DNA of 64,000 bases from Rhinopomastus cyanomelas (lineage: Eukaryota > Chordata > Aves > Bucerotiformes > Rhinopomastidae). Each line of letters starts with the position of its first letter. Position 1 is the stretch's first letter. The notes under the pieces are model-generated. The model was not told the DNA's origin. It saw only the letters and a program-made list of their open reading frames with translations, and searched no databases. The translations under genes and the position numbers were made by a program. The stretch is from NCBI GenBank assembly GCA_013400115.1, contig VXBP01003402.1, positions 682,001-746,000 on the forward strand, given 5' to 3'. This document shows positions 58,801 through 64,000 of this stretch, piece by piece.

Positions 58801-61488
58801 CCAAAGTGTTTAGTAAGCAAGCAGACAGGTCTAAACTGAATGTTCTGTGTTTTCCACAGAGCACATGGCTGGTCTCTGTCAGAAGGCCTTCCTGTAACTC
58901 CCTCAAAGCAGTTTTCACCAGATATCAGGATAACCTGGGTGCCTTCTTGTCAGCTGGTTCCAGGCAGTTCTTCCAGTTTGCTGTGACTCTCCTAGAATGT
59001 CAGTGCCAGGTGTCTGACTAGAGAGAACCTTTTTCAGTTGGAGGAGCATTCAACTGGAAATCACAGAGTCATCGAGGTTGGAAAAGACTTTCAAGACATT
59101 CAAGTCCAACCATCCACCCTACAGCCCTCAACCCCTAACCCATCTCCTCAAACACCCTGGCTGCCCGTTTGTTGAACCCTTTCAGGGATGGTGCCTCCAC
59201 CCCCTCCCTGGGCAACCTGTTCCAAGGCCTCCCCACTCTTTCTGGGAAGATTTTCCTAAGATCTAGCCTGAGCCTCCCCTGGCACAACCTGACCCTATTT
59301 CCTTTGATCCTATTGCTAGTCCCTAGGGAGAAGAAGCTAACCTCTACCTCACTCCAGCCTCCCTTCAGGTAGCTGTAGAGAGCAGTGAGGTCTCCCCTCA
59401 GCCTCCTCCAGGCTGAACAGCCCCAGCTCCCTCAGCCTCTCCCTAACCAGCCCAGTTGCCCCTGTCTGCCCCCTCTCCAGCCCCTCCATGTCCTTCCTGT
59501 ACTGTTGTGTGACCAGAACTGCCCCCAGTTCTTGGGGTGCAGCCTCACCAGGGCTGGGTATGGGGACAGGGTCACCTTCTTGGTCCTGCTGGCCACACTA
59601 TTGCTGATGCCAGCCAGGATGCTAAATGGTGCATAGATTTCCAGGAGACACAAAACCATCCTGGCCTCAGATGTCTCTCAGCTCAGGCCACTACCCACAG
59701 CTCTTTTGTTGCCACGCTCACTCCATGCTAGCTCAAAGAAATGTGTTTTAAGGAGGTCCTGCAGCAGGTGGGTGACTAGTACCATCCTGCTTTGGGGAGG
59801 GAAGCTGAGCTGCTGTAGAAGGGCAGTGGGAGAGACAGGTTTCAGGACGCAGACACATTTTAACATTCTACCTACAAACCCACACTACACCCTTTCTGTG
59901 CTTCTGCAAAGATGTTTTCCCTGCTTACAGGTCTAATAGGAGCTCCTAAGAGGGAAACCTGGCTGCAGCTGCGAGCAGAACTGGAAGCACTGACTGACCT
60001 CTGGCTCACACACGCTCTGAAGGCACTGAACTTGATCCACTCCCGGTAAGAACAGCTCAGAGAATCACCCACAGGCTGGATCGGCATCTCCTTGGCTTTC
60101 TCTTTTCCCCTTCTGAACAAATCTAAATGCATTTACAGGACTTTGCTGGCCAAACCCACGGCAGACCAGTCTGCACATGTTTGCCAGCCTTGTGTTACCC
60201 AGGGCTTGAGTGAGCTTGAGAGGATCAGCTGAGCGAAAGAGAGCAGCCCTTCTGGCTGCCGTTTCCTGGCGGTGTGGGCGCACTTGGCGTGGGAGCAAAC
60301 CTCCAGAAGGGTGGGAAAGGCAGCAAAGGGCCCTTCTGCTCCCTCAGAGAACCCAGCACGAACGTTATCACCACATGGTGTTTAGAACAGAGCCCGGCAC
60401 ACATGCAGTAAGGCTGCATCACTGACACGGGTTTCTTTTCTGTATCTTCATTTTCACATCAGACAGAGTTCATAGCCAGACATTCCCAGTGCTGATGTTG
60501 TCTGCCTCCAGCTGCACGATCTCCCCGGGGCTTGTGAGTCTGTGTTGGCAAGAAGAGTTTGTTTCCTGCCACCTTTCAACCCAGTGTAAAAACACCCGGT
60601 ACTCCACTTCTCCTAACTTCTCTTTTCCAGGCCCAACTGTGTGAATGTGTTGGTCACTACAACTCAGCTTATCCCAGCTCTGGCTAAAGTGCTTCTCTAT
60701 GGACTGGGCACTGTCTTCCCCATTGAAAACATCTACAGTGCCACAAAAACAGGTATGAGCAAACCATGGAGGGCAGGATGAAGTTCTGTCCCTAGGACAG
60801 GCTCATCCATTCTGCCTGATCCCAACAAGCAACGCATGAGCTCTGTCCTTAGCTCCTTGTTCACACAACTCTACCTCACATCCTTGTTTCCCACGGAAGC
60901 ACTCGATCCTCTTCATTCTTGCAGAAAGGTCAAGTGTGCTGAAGGAGCTTTGTGAAGCTGTGGAGTTGTAAATACTGATGGGGCCAGCTTGGGGCTTCTT
61001 TCATGTTCCCTCCTCTCTGGTGTAAGTGTGTGAGGCTCAGAGGTTTGTGTTTTCTGCTGCAACCAGAGTGACAAGGGGAGGACTGAATACTATGAGCGTC
61101 ACATCAGGCTGCCAACTGCCAGTCTAAGCAGGGCATTAGAGTCACGGAGCTTAGCAGAACCTGGCAGCGTTTGGAAGTCCTTGACTGATACAAAAATGCT
61201 AGTGGCTCTCATGAGAAGGAGAGGATCCATCTCACACCACCATTCAGTTCGATTCTGATTTCCAAAGAAAATGAGGATTGTGGCAGCAAGTAGCACTAGG
61301 TCCCAACTCCAGTTTCAGTACCTGAATGTCAGCACCCGCTCCGTGTGTCCAGATTGAAAAGTGTGGCTTCTCTCCTGTCGCTTGCAGGGAAAGAGAGCTG
61401 TTTTGAAAGAATAATGCAAAGGTTTGGGAGGAAGGCCGTGTACATTGTAATAGGAGATGGTGTTGAAGAGGAGCAGGGAGCAAAAAAG
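7762..61488 (+). CDS. EYA2: EYA2 eyes absent homolog 2 (spliced, 3' partial; 15 exons seen)
   Basis: EYA2 is a coactivator of SIX-family homeodomain factors and a HAD-superfamily protein tyrosine phosphatase. It moves between cytoplasm and nucleus, and family members dephosphorylate the C-terminal tyrosine of H2AX. The model joins 7762-7870, 9533-9577, 12281-12329, 12918-13060, 16399-16515, 31818-31885, 33606-33783, 35258-35385, 35843-35926, 50825-50914, 55588-55646, 58364-58524, 59931-60045, 60631-60752 and 61388-61488, giving 523 codons with no stop and matching phases at every junction. Residues 1-278 are a Tyr/Ser/Pro/Gln-rich transactivation region and about 279-523 most of the Eya domain. 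Visible catalytic residues are Asp285 and Asp287 (WDLDET), Thr459 (VTTTQ), Lys491 (TGKES) and Asp513 (IGDG), each 11 higher than the human EYA2 residues as I recall them. EYA2 rather than EYA1/3/4 is indicated by [28 protein letters not shown] and the short DKL-type N terminus. The last ~26 codons lie beyond the window. Confidence 0.96.
7871..9532 (+). other. EYA2 intron (1.66 kb)
   Basis: It starts gtaggc and ends with a strong pyrimidine tract and cag. No repeat family or other gene was recognised. A (C)8 run occurs at 8520-8527. Confidence 0.85.
9533..9577 (+). CDS. EYA2: EYA2 45-nt exon, probable cassette exon beginning with GTAAGT
   Basis: The exon lies between a strong acceptor (gtttttcttgcag) and donor CCGG|gtaaga. 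It enters and leaves in phase 1, so it adds exactly 15 residues ([15 protein letters not shown], the first codon completed from the previous exon) and could be skipped without a frameshift. Its first six bases are themselves a consensus 5' splice site. I do not recognise this stretch in human EYA2; acidic/aromatic content is all that can be said of its function. It is called because open phase and both splice sites fit the flanking exons. Confidence 0.72.
9578..12280 (+). other. EYA2 intron (2.7 kb)
   Basis: It contains a short CR1 3' end at 11708-11785 and an AT-rich block around 11530-11640 with many TTAATT/TTTAAA stretches. No other features were recognised. Confidence 0.83.
11708..11785 (-). 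mobile_element. CR1 LINE short 3' end, antisense
   Basis: Contains attgaggctggaaaagacc followed by tctaagatcatcaagtcc, the terminal ~75 bp of a CR1. Confidence 0.85.
12281..12329 (+). CDS. EYA2: EYA2 49-nt exon in the N-terminal linker
   Basis: The acceptor is tgtttttcag and the donor CCAAA|gtgagt. It enters in phase 1 and leaves in phase 2, exactly what the next exon needs (AA|A gives Lys). It encodes about 16 residues including [11 protein letters not shown], which resembles the Q/P-rich linker before PYPHI in EYA1. Skipping it would break the frame into the next exon. Four further AGs lie within the first 15 bases. Confidence 0.84.
12330..12917 (+). other. EYA2 intron (588 bp)
   Basis: A short unique-looking intron between gtgagt and tgaatag. 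Nothing else was recognised in it. Confidence 0.85.
12918..13060 (+). CDS. EYA2: EYA2 exon encoding HYPHIV...MATYGQTQY block
   Basis: The acceptor is tgttctgaatag and the donor CTACA|gtgagt; it enters in phase 2 and leaves in phase 1. It encodes [13 protein letters not shown], then [15 protein letters not shown] and the [13 protein letters not shown] segment, the most recognisable N-terminal EYA block. The internal ATG at 12958 (residue 82) has A at -3 and G at +4, a strong initiation context. A CR1 starts only about 100 bp after the donor. Confidence 0.97.
13163..13560 (-). mobile_element. CR1 LINE, ~400 bp, antisense
   Basis: Begins acacaatcacagaatgattg and continues through ccctgggcagtccaatccag and cagcctctcctcataggtc. 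Same subfamily as the pieces at 40138 and 48298. It starts ~100 bp after an EYA2 donor. Confidence 0.93.
15120..15310 (-). mobile_element. CR1 LINE, ~190 bp, antisense
   Basis: Contains ggttgaaaaggacctctaag then tcatcaaggccaaccttcag and ctccctgggcagcctgttcc, a CR1 3' region. Confidence 0.9.
16399..16515 (+). CDS. EYA2: EYA2 exon encoding [17 protein letters not shown] block
   Basis: The acceptor is tgccctaaag, with a mediocre pyrimidine tract, and the donor CATG|gtgagt; phase 1 to phase 1. The product runs from [20 protein letters not shown] to [11 protein letters not shown], close to mammalian EYA2. The extra GALWAG-type residues found before IKTE in EYA1 are absent, supporting EYA2. It belongs to the Ser/Tyr/Pro-rich transactivation region. 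Confidence 0.97.
17636..17663. repeat. Perfect 14-bp tandem duplication
   Basis: GAAGATGTCCTCTG occurs twice head to tail with no mismatch. Confidence 0.95.
19355..19925 (-). mobile_element. CR1 LINE, ~570 bp, antisense
   Basis: Begins atcatagaaagttagaggtt then ggaagggacctctagagatc, and runs through the region ending in the ccaggaccccagggtccctt type. It belongs to the 'TAGTCCAACCCCCCTGCC' type of 3' end. Confidence 0.93.
20763..21090 (-). mobile_element. CR1 LINE, ~330 bp, antisense
   Basis: Begins ttcatagaatcggtaagatt and continues ggaagagacctacaagatta, then cccctccagggatggcaact and gtccagcctaaccctcccct. Confidence 0.92.
24493..24556 (+). mobile_element. CR1 LINE internal fragment, sense, ends at an N
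   Basis: About 64 bp of CR1 interior (gagagggtccagcggagggc, then tacgaggatgattaggggac). The similarity stops exactly at the ambiguous base 24557 with no CR1 3' end, suggesting a collapsed gap or error. Confidence 0.8.
24557..24557. other. Single ambiguous base N
   Basis: The only non-ACGT base noticed. It sits exactly at the end of a truncated CR1 fragment. Confidence 0.95.
30585..30830. other. GC-rich, CpG-enriched intronic segment of unknown origin
   Basis: About a dozen CpGs in roughly 250 bp, well above the surrounding intron, with an AAGATGGCT motif at 30674-30682 (YY1-like) and a 50-codon ORF from the ATG at 30676. It could be an old LTR or retrotransposed piece, an alternative promoter or a chance GC pocket. 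I do not recognise a family. Confidence 0.45.
30632..30655. repeat. CA/C-rich simple repeat
   Basis: Short (CA)n interrupted by a C run, inside the GC-rich segment. Confidence 0.8.
31818..31885 (+). CDS. EYA2: EYA2 exon encoding [11 protein letters not shown]...VHQ
   Basis: The acceptor is ttctttcccttag and the donor ATCAG|gtaccg; it enters in phase 1 and leaves in phase 0. It encodes [17 protein letters not shown] and GAVHQ, matching TTGFYQGGNGL... of human EYA2. It follows a 15.3-kb intron. Confidence 0.96.
31886..33605 (+). other. EYA2 intron (1.7 kb)
   Basis: It starts gtaccg and ends with a T-rich tract and aaag. No repeat or other gene was recognised. Confidence 0.87.
33606..33783 (+). 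CDS. EYA2: EYA2 exon, Tyr/Ser-rich transactivation segment
   Basis: The acceptor is ttttttttctccaaag and the donor CCTG|gtaggt; phase 0 to phase 1. It encodes [32 protein letters not shown], then [16 protein letters not shown] and TESLPG. Repeated aromatic/Ser/Gln composition is typical of EYA transactivation regions and probably disordered. The first residue after VHQ is Glu, where human EYA2 has Asp. Confidence 0.96.
33784..35257 (+). other. EYA2 intron (1.5 kb)
   Basis: AT-moderate intron with no repeat family or exon recognised. Confidence 0.87.
35258..35385 (+). CDS. EYA2: EYA2 exon, basic linker before the Eya domain
   Basis: The acceptor is ttttttgatactag and the donor ATTGAG|gtaatc (a weaker +5); it enters in phase 1 and leaves in phase 0. 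It encodes [16 protein letters not shown], then [19 protein letters not shown] and ADSEIE. The basic RARSKRS run fits a nuclear-import or Pro/Ser linker role, by inference. Compared with my recollection of human EYA2, about five residues are missing between EY and TPAK. Confidence 0.95.
35386..35842 (+). other. EYA2 intron (457 bp)
   Basis: Short intron with weak donor gtaatc and a long pyrimidine tract before the catalytic-motif exon. In-frame stops exclude coding read-through. Confidence 0.88.
35843..35926 (+). CDS. EYA2: EYA2 exon with catalytic DxD motif (start of Eya domain)
   Basis: The acceptor is ctgtcatcgcag and the donor GGGAAG|gtaaaa; exactly 28 codons in phase 0. It encodes [18 protein letters not shown] and [16 protein letters not shown] is HAD motif I. 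Asp285 is the expected nucleophile and Asp287 the general acid/metal ligand, coded at 35858-35866. Both are intact. Confidence 0.98.
38300..39030 (+). mobile_element. CR1 LINE, ~730 bp, sense, with internal palindrome
   Basis: The CR1 3' half in the gene's direction (gagactgcaccttgagtact, then ctgaggtgctggagcagg, ending gtgatcgtggaggtcctttc and tgattctgtgatc). It carries an 18-bp inverted repeat at 38435-38476 and local duplications to 38520 absent from other copies. Confidence 0.93.
38435..38476. repeat. Perfect 18-bp inverted repeat, 6-base loop, within CR1
   Basis: The left arm 38435-38452 (ACTGCACCTTGAGTACTG) is the exact reverse complement of the right arm 38459-38476, with TGGACC between. 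Downstream, TTTGGGCACC occurs at 38477-38486-type and again at 38511-38520, with CCCAGGTGC repeats between. Confidence 0.95.
40138..40340 (-). mobile_element. CR1 LINE, ~200 bp, antisense
   Basis: Contains gaggctggaaaaggcctctg, agctcatccagccc and ccactgccctgggcagtcca; same subfamily as 13163-13560. Confidence 0.9.
44595..44805 (-). mobile_element. CR1 LINE, ~210 bp, antisense
   Basis: Begins aatcacagaacattagggat then tggaagggaccttgaaaaat, and runs through ctccagagaaggagactccg and ccctgggcagccctttcc. Confidence 0.92.
48298..49160 (-). mobile_element. CR1 LINE, antisense, split by a younger CR1
   Basis: The outer element has two parts, 48298-48504 and about 48930-49160. The left part stops at gggcttcctaacat and the right part resumes catccaacctaaccctcccc, which is contiguous in other copies (for example near 13370-13400). 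The break is occupied by a sense CR1. Confidence 0.88.
48505..48929 (+). mobile_element. CR1 LINE, ~425 bp, sense, nested in another CR1
   Basis: From about ggaagtggagcaccttcctt through cttcttcccagtgagggtga to ggttcctgccaatccctaat with the tail gattcaatgattctgtgatt. Near-duplicate flanks (taacat / tagcat) fit an aged target-site duplication. Confidence 0.88.
49868..50620 (+). mobile_element. CR1 LINE, ~750 bp, sense, internally deleted
   Basis: It starts in the RT region (agcaaaagcttttgatactg), continues with gtgagaccacacctgagtac and aggatgatgaagggacttg, and ends ggttggactagatgatctct then aggtcccttccaacccctga with the tail cagtctaagtctaag. It ends about 200 bp before an EYA2 exon acceptor. 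Confidence 0.93.
50825..50914 (+). CDS. EYA2: EYA2 exon, Eya domain segment [14 protein letters not shown]
   Basis: The acceptor is tttctcttaacag and the donor CTGGAG|gtacgt; 30 codons in phase 0. It encodes [15 protein letters not shown] then [15 protein letters not shown], nearly identical to EYA paralogues. It forms the start of the helical insertion of the Eya domain. It lies after the 14.9-kb intron. Confidence 0.98.
50915..55587 (+). other. EYA2 intron (4.7 kb)
   Basis: No CR1 was seen. Two TGACTCA motifs 15 bp apart lie at 52285-52306, and a purine-rich GA stretch at 54337-54358. No other gene was recognised. Confidence 0.87.
52285..52306. promoter_or_regulatory. Two TGACTCA (AP-1 type) motifs 15 bp apart
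   Basis: GGTGACTCAG occurs twice (cores 52285-52291 and 52300-52306) in an intron. The sequence equals the AP-1 consensus; regulatory use is only inferred. Confidence 0.35.
55588..55646 (+). CDS. EYA2: EYA2 exon, acidic [16 protein letters not shown] segment
   Basis: The acceptor is ttttcacacatctcccag and the donor TCTCAG|gtacgg; phase 0 to phase 2. It encodes [19 protein letters not shown], the highly conserved acidic loop of the Eya domain, with the final Ser codon completed by the next exon. Confidence 0.98.
56057..56145 (-). mobile_element. CR1 LINE short 3' end, antisense, abuts a second CR1
   Basis: Contains agaatcatagaatcattagg, gattggaagggaccttgaaa and caacccccctgccacagcag, then stops at ctagaccaag. 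Confidence 0.9.
56146..56270 (-). mobile_element. CR1 LINE 3' end of another subfamily, antisense
   Basis: Begins tcatagagggttagaaggga and continues ccacaggatcatccagttcc, then aactcccctgccatgggcag and tagatcaggctggccagagc. It starts exactly where the previous piece ends. Confidence 0.9.
56307..56340. repeat. (TTG)n microsatellite
   Basis: About eleven TTG-type units with one interruption (cttta). Confidence 0.92.
56475..56499. repeat. CA-rich simple repeat
   Basis: Interrupted (CA)n with acatacacacatgcacacac. Confidence 0.85.
57085..57325 (+). mobile_element. CR1 LINE, ~240 bp, sense
   Basis: Contains cttcttcccagtgagggtga, gacttggtctaggagatcct and ggtcccttccaatccctaat with a tail of gattccatgagactgt. 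Same type as the nested copy at 48505. Confidence 0.92.
57373..57475 (-). mobile_element. CR1 LINE short 3' end with intact octamer tail, antisense
   Basis: Starts with about three copies of ATCACAGT (57375-57399), followed by tatcaaggttggaagagacc and tcatagatcatcaagtccaa. The well-kept tail suggests a fairly recent insertion. Confidence 0.92.
58364..58524 (+). CDS. EYA2: EYA2 exon, helical bundle of Eya domain
   Basis: The acceptor is cctctcttccccag and the donor TAGGGG|gtaaga; phase 2 to phase 1. It encodes [40 protein letters not shown] and [14 protein letters not shown]. The GSGVHGG and HSST forms separate EYA2 from EYA1 (ATGVRGG). This region carries much of the SIX-binding surface in known structures. 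Confidence 0.98.
58525..59930 (+). other. EYA2 intron (1.4 kb), about 40% CR1
   Basis: An antisense CR1 at 59060-59625 fills about 40% of this short intron. The rest is unremarkable. Confidence 0.9.
59060..59625 (-). mobile_element. CR1 LINE, ~565 bp, antisense
   Basis: Begins atcacagagtcatcgaggtt, then ggaaaagactttcaagacat, and runs through the region with gcctcctccaggctgaacag, tggggtgcagcctcaccagg and ctgctggccacactattgct. Confidence 0.94.
59931..60045 (+). CDS. EYA2: EYA2 exon, [21 protein letters not shown] segment
   Basis: The acceptor is ttttccctgcttacag and the donor TCCCG|gtaaga; phase 1 to phase 2. It encodes [19 protein letters not shown], then [18 protein letters not shown]. It matches human EYA2 with few changes (TP to AP, LINS to LIHS). 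Confidence 0.98.
60046..60630 (+). other. EYA2 intron (585 bp)
   Basis: Unique-looking intron between gtaaga and ttttccag. No repeats were recognised. Confidence 0.9.
60631..60752 (+). CDS. EYA2: EYA2 exon with HAD motif II region ([12 protein letters not shown])
   Basis: The acceptor is cttctcttttccag and the donor AACAG|gtatga; phase 2 to phase 1. It encodes [19 protein letters not shown], then [20 protein letters not shown]. Thr459 in VTTTQ corresponds to the conserved motif II threonine that contacts the phosphate. Confidence 0.98.
60753..61387 (+). other. EYA2 intron (635 bp)
   Basis: Unique-looking intron between gtatga and cttgcag. No repeats were recognised. Confidence 0.9.
61388..61488 (+). 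CDS. EYA2: EYA2 exon with motif III Lys and IGDG metal-binding motif (last exon in window)
   Basis: The acceptor is tcctgtcgcttgcag and the donor AAAAAAG|gtaagt; phase 1 to phase 0. It encodes [18 protein letters not shown] and [16 protein letters not shown]. Lys491 and Asp513 are the expected motif III lysine and Mg2+ ligand. The KAVY form is EYA2-like (EYA1 has KVVY). The next exon, expected to encode HNMPFWRI... to the stop, is not in the window. Confidence 0.98.
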
Positions 61489-64000
61489 GTAAGTGAGTGG
61501 GGGCCACACTGGGTCCTTCCAGTCTTTCATTTCAGTGACCCTTTCGTCACTTAAGCATTTAATGAGGCTCCCTCTGCTTGAAGCAGTTGGTCTCATTTGT
61601 TATTGCACACAATGCTCAGCAGCCTCGTGAGACATTTCATGCTGTAACCCACCCCAACCTGACAGCTCACACAGTCTTTCAGGTAGTCACTGTGTCACTT
61701 GCTCCAGGATTCATTCTCGATCAATAAAGATGGATTTAAACACAGAAAAAGGAAAAGTGCAGTGTGTGCTCTCAGGTGATCCTGGAGGGTGCATTTCTGA
61801 TCCACACATACTGTTTTATAAACTCCAAACTATAGGAATGAGTTTGGAATCACTCAGTAGATTCTATGTCCAGACACACATGCATTTCTGCTTAGCACTC
61901 ACCGAGATCTTGTGGTGTCACGTCAGTAGGGGAAGTACCAAAGGGACTAGGACTGAGCTGTTGCCTTTATCGATGATTTATGGATCAATGTGATTGATTT
62001 TTACAAGCAAATTGAAATTGGGAAGATGTGTTGAATACAAAGTGTGGTCAGGACTGACAAGCTCTCGTAATACTTCATGCTCCTTGCACAGATGTGGACA
62101 GCTGGCACAGGCAGCCTTAGAAAGAATTGAACAGACTAACATGTGCATCCAGCTGAGGCCTCCAAGTCAGTAGTGACCATGGTTCTCTGACTGGGGAATG
62201 AGAACTGAAGTTCTAGGGACCAGCTGAAGCTTCTTTGTTTTGGGTAGACTGTTACAGAAACTGGAACCCCAGAGCCTCGAAATGGTGAAAGGACATTAGA
62301 GAAGACCAAAGCTCAGTGATTTAGGGGGTTGGCAGGAAGGGGCTAGAGACTCAGCAAGCAATAACCTCTGCCATACACAGGGGATACCAGTGCCGAAGTG
62401 GTAGAAACATGGAGAGCAACCAGCAAAGACCTGAAGGAAAGCAGTCAGGGCATTGAGTGAGCTGTACAACATCAGAATTGAACAGCCAAAGTTTTGACTT
62501 CAGAAGCTTTAGAAAAGAAGCCTGGGGTCTCCATTCATTTGGCTTCACAGGGATATGAATACAGTCTGCTAGTGAGAAGCGTTAATTGCAAGATGTCTCT
62601 GTGCACCCTGGGGCTTGTGCACTTGAGGCACCTCCAGACTGTGGTTGTGCTGCGTTCGCTTCAGGAACACTGCCTGAGGTGAGATGCAGGAACTGACTGC
62701 TGCACCGGTCTTCAGCAAACCAGTTCATGTTGAAGAGGCACATGGGTGCCTACAGCAGCTCAGGTGATGTTCAAAACTACCACATCACAGCAGCTCAGCT
62801 ACACAGCTGGACCTGGTGCTGGAGGACCTGACAACTCATTCTGAACAAAGACTCTGCAAAGACTTTCCAGGCAAATTGTAGCTCATTGGGTGGACAAGCC
62901 CAGGAACAAAGGGATCCCAGTAAAGGAGGTGATGGGCACAGGTTTTATTCTCAGAATTGTGTAAGCTTCAAAGCCAGTGTATTTCTTCTGGCCAAGGGAC
63001 ACAGCTACGTGCCCACAGTGGAAACCAGGCTGAGTCTGCAGGAGGTTCTCTAGATTGTGAAGGGTTAAGGAGTTGTTGGAGAGGAGTCCAAAATGCTTGA
63101 CTGGGAGTGAAGTGATAATCGCCTGCTGCTTCTGACAGCCCAGTGCCACACTTCAAAGGCAGTGGGTCAGTGAACATGACTGCATCAAAGACTGCGGGGG
63201 CTCTCTGCCTCTGTGAAGAAGTGGGAAGGTTCAGCAGTCCTCTCTGCAGGGATTTCAAGAGCCCTCTCGGTTGTGTCTCCTGGCCTGAGGTGCTCTCCCA
63301 TTAGCAGCACACATTCTTCCCTGAGCTGTCGCCATCCTTTGATGGATGACAGTCCTTAGTCAGGGCTGTTACACACCTGAGCTTTAGACACACGAAAAAA
63401 AACGAGGAGGGGAGGGGGAAGGTAGAGAACCTTTCACTGTTTCGCCGACAGACTGAGAGTCGCACCGTGGCAGCGGGACATTTTCCTTCCCCTGTCTGAG
63501 GAATGATCCGTCTGCTGATGAGGGATAAATGCTGGACAACAGGAGGGACTCGTGGAGGCCAAGTTTTCTCCTTGTTTAAGGAAGGAGAAATAGATAATTG
63601 AATGGATAGGCTTTAATGCCAACCAGGGGAGAAGGAAATAACTTCTCCCCTTCAAATAAAGTTGCGGTGACTGGATTACAGTCCCTTCAGAAGTCTGTGT
63701 TTGCCTGCTGTCTCTACGTGCTGATGAACAGCTTGAAGGAACCATTTGTTTCCTAACCAGCCACATACCAGAGGGCAACCGAAGTTGTTTTCAAACATTA
63801 GCCCAGTGTAAACAGACACCTGGCAGCGCTGGAGGGGGTTTCATGCAGGTAGGTTGACTGGGAAAAGGAACTTCTTCCTTCACCACCACGGTCTGTTTAG
63901 GCTGGGTGTGTGCTTCACCCAGAAGCTGCATGTTTACAGGTCGGTTATTCACAATGATGAAATGAGCAGGAATCTTATTCCTGTGCTGGAAGTGGGGCTG
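61489..64000 (+). other. EYA2 last intron, cut by window edge
   Basis: It begins with donor gtaagt. No stretch encoding the expected C terminus (HNMPFWRI to ALELEYL) was found up to 64000, so the terminal exon and 3' UTR lie downstream. No CR1 was seen. A purine-rich run lies at 63393-63424. Confidence 0.8.

Noticed and set aside
7762..61488. Identity as EYA1 or EYA4
   Set aside because: SIKTEDSL without GALWAG, GSGVHGG, KAVY and the short N terminus fit EYA2 better.
1..64000. CRISPR arrays, operons, tRNA or rRNA genes
   Set aside because: None seen; the window is an intron-rich vertebrate locus.

Overview
This window is vertebrate nuclear DNA, almost certainly from a bird. It holds most of one protein-coding gene, EYA2 (eyes absent homolog 2, a phosphatase and transcriptional coactivator), on the + strand. 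Fifteen exons between 7752 and 61488 can be placed by reading. Each has AG/GT splice borders, and their phases join into one uninterrupted frame of 1569 coding bases (523 codons). The C-terminal exon (about 26 residues in the family) is not in the window, so the gene runs off the right edge. The first 7.75 kb holds no recognisable coding exon and is read as 5' intron, possibly including flank.

The avian assignment rests on interspersed repeats. At least 19 CR1 LINE pieces from several subfamilies make up roughly 10% of the window, with no mammalian-type SINEs noticed. The CR1 load and the prominence of the 'GGGATTGGAAGGGACC' type of 3' end would suit a CR1-rich lineage such as woodpeckers and relatives, but that is only a guess.

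Layout: 1-7751, 5' intron or flank with two CR1s. 7752-16515, five exons encoding the N-terminal part (start codon at 7762, EYA1/EYA2-like 'MATYGQTQY' block, 'IKTEDS' block). 16516-31817, a 15.3-kb intron with three CR1 pieces and a GC-rich unexplained segment near 30.6-31.6 kb. 31818-35926, four exons encoding the Tyr/Ser/Pro-rich transactivation region and the start of the Eya domain, with the catalytic DLD motif at 35858-35866. 35927-50824, a 14.9-kb intron with a repeat-poor, ORF-poor core and a nested CR1 pair. 50825-61488, six exons encoding the rest of the catalytic Eya domain through the metal-binding 'IGDG' motif. 61489-64000, the last intron, cut by the window edge.

No second gene, RNA gene or novel multi-gene system was found. 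The most interesting points are small: a 45-nt in-frame N-terminal exon that begins with a perfect GTAAGT donor immediately after its acceptor (recursive-splice-exon architecture), an 18-bp perfect hairpin in a CR1 that looks like a template-switch mutation, a CR1-in-CR1 insertion, and a GC-rich segment of unknown origin.
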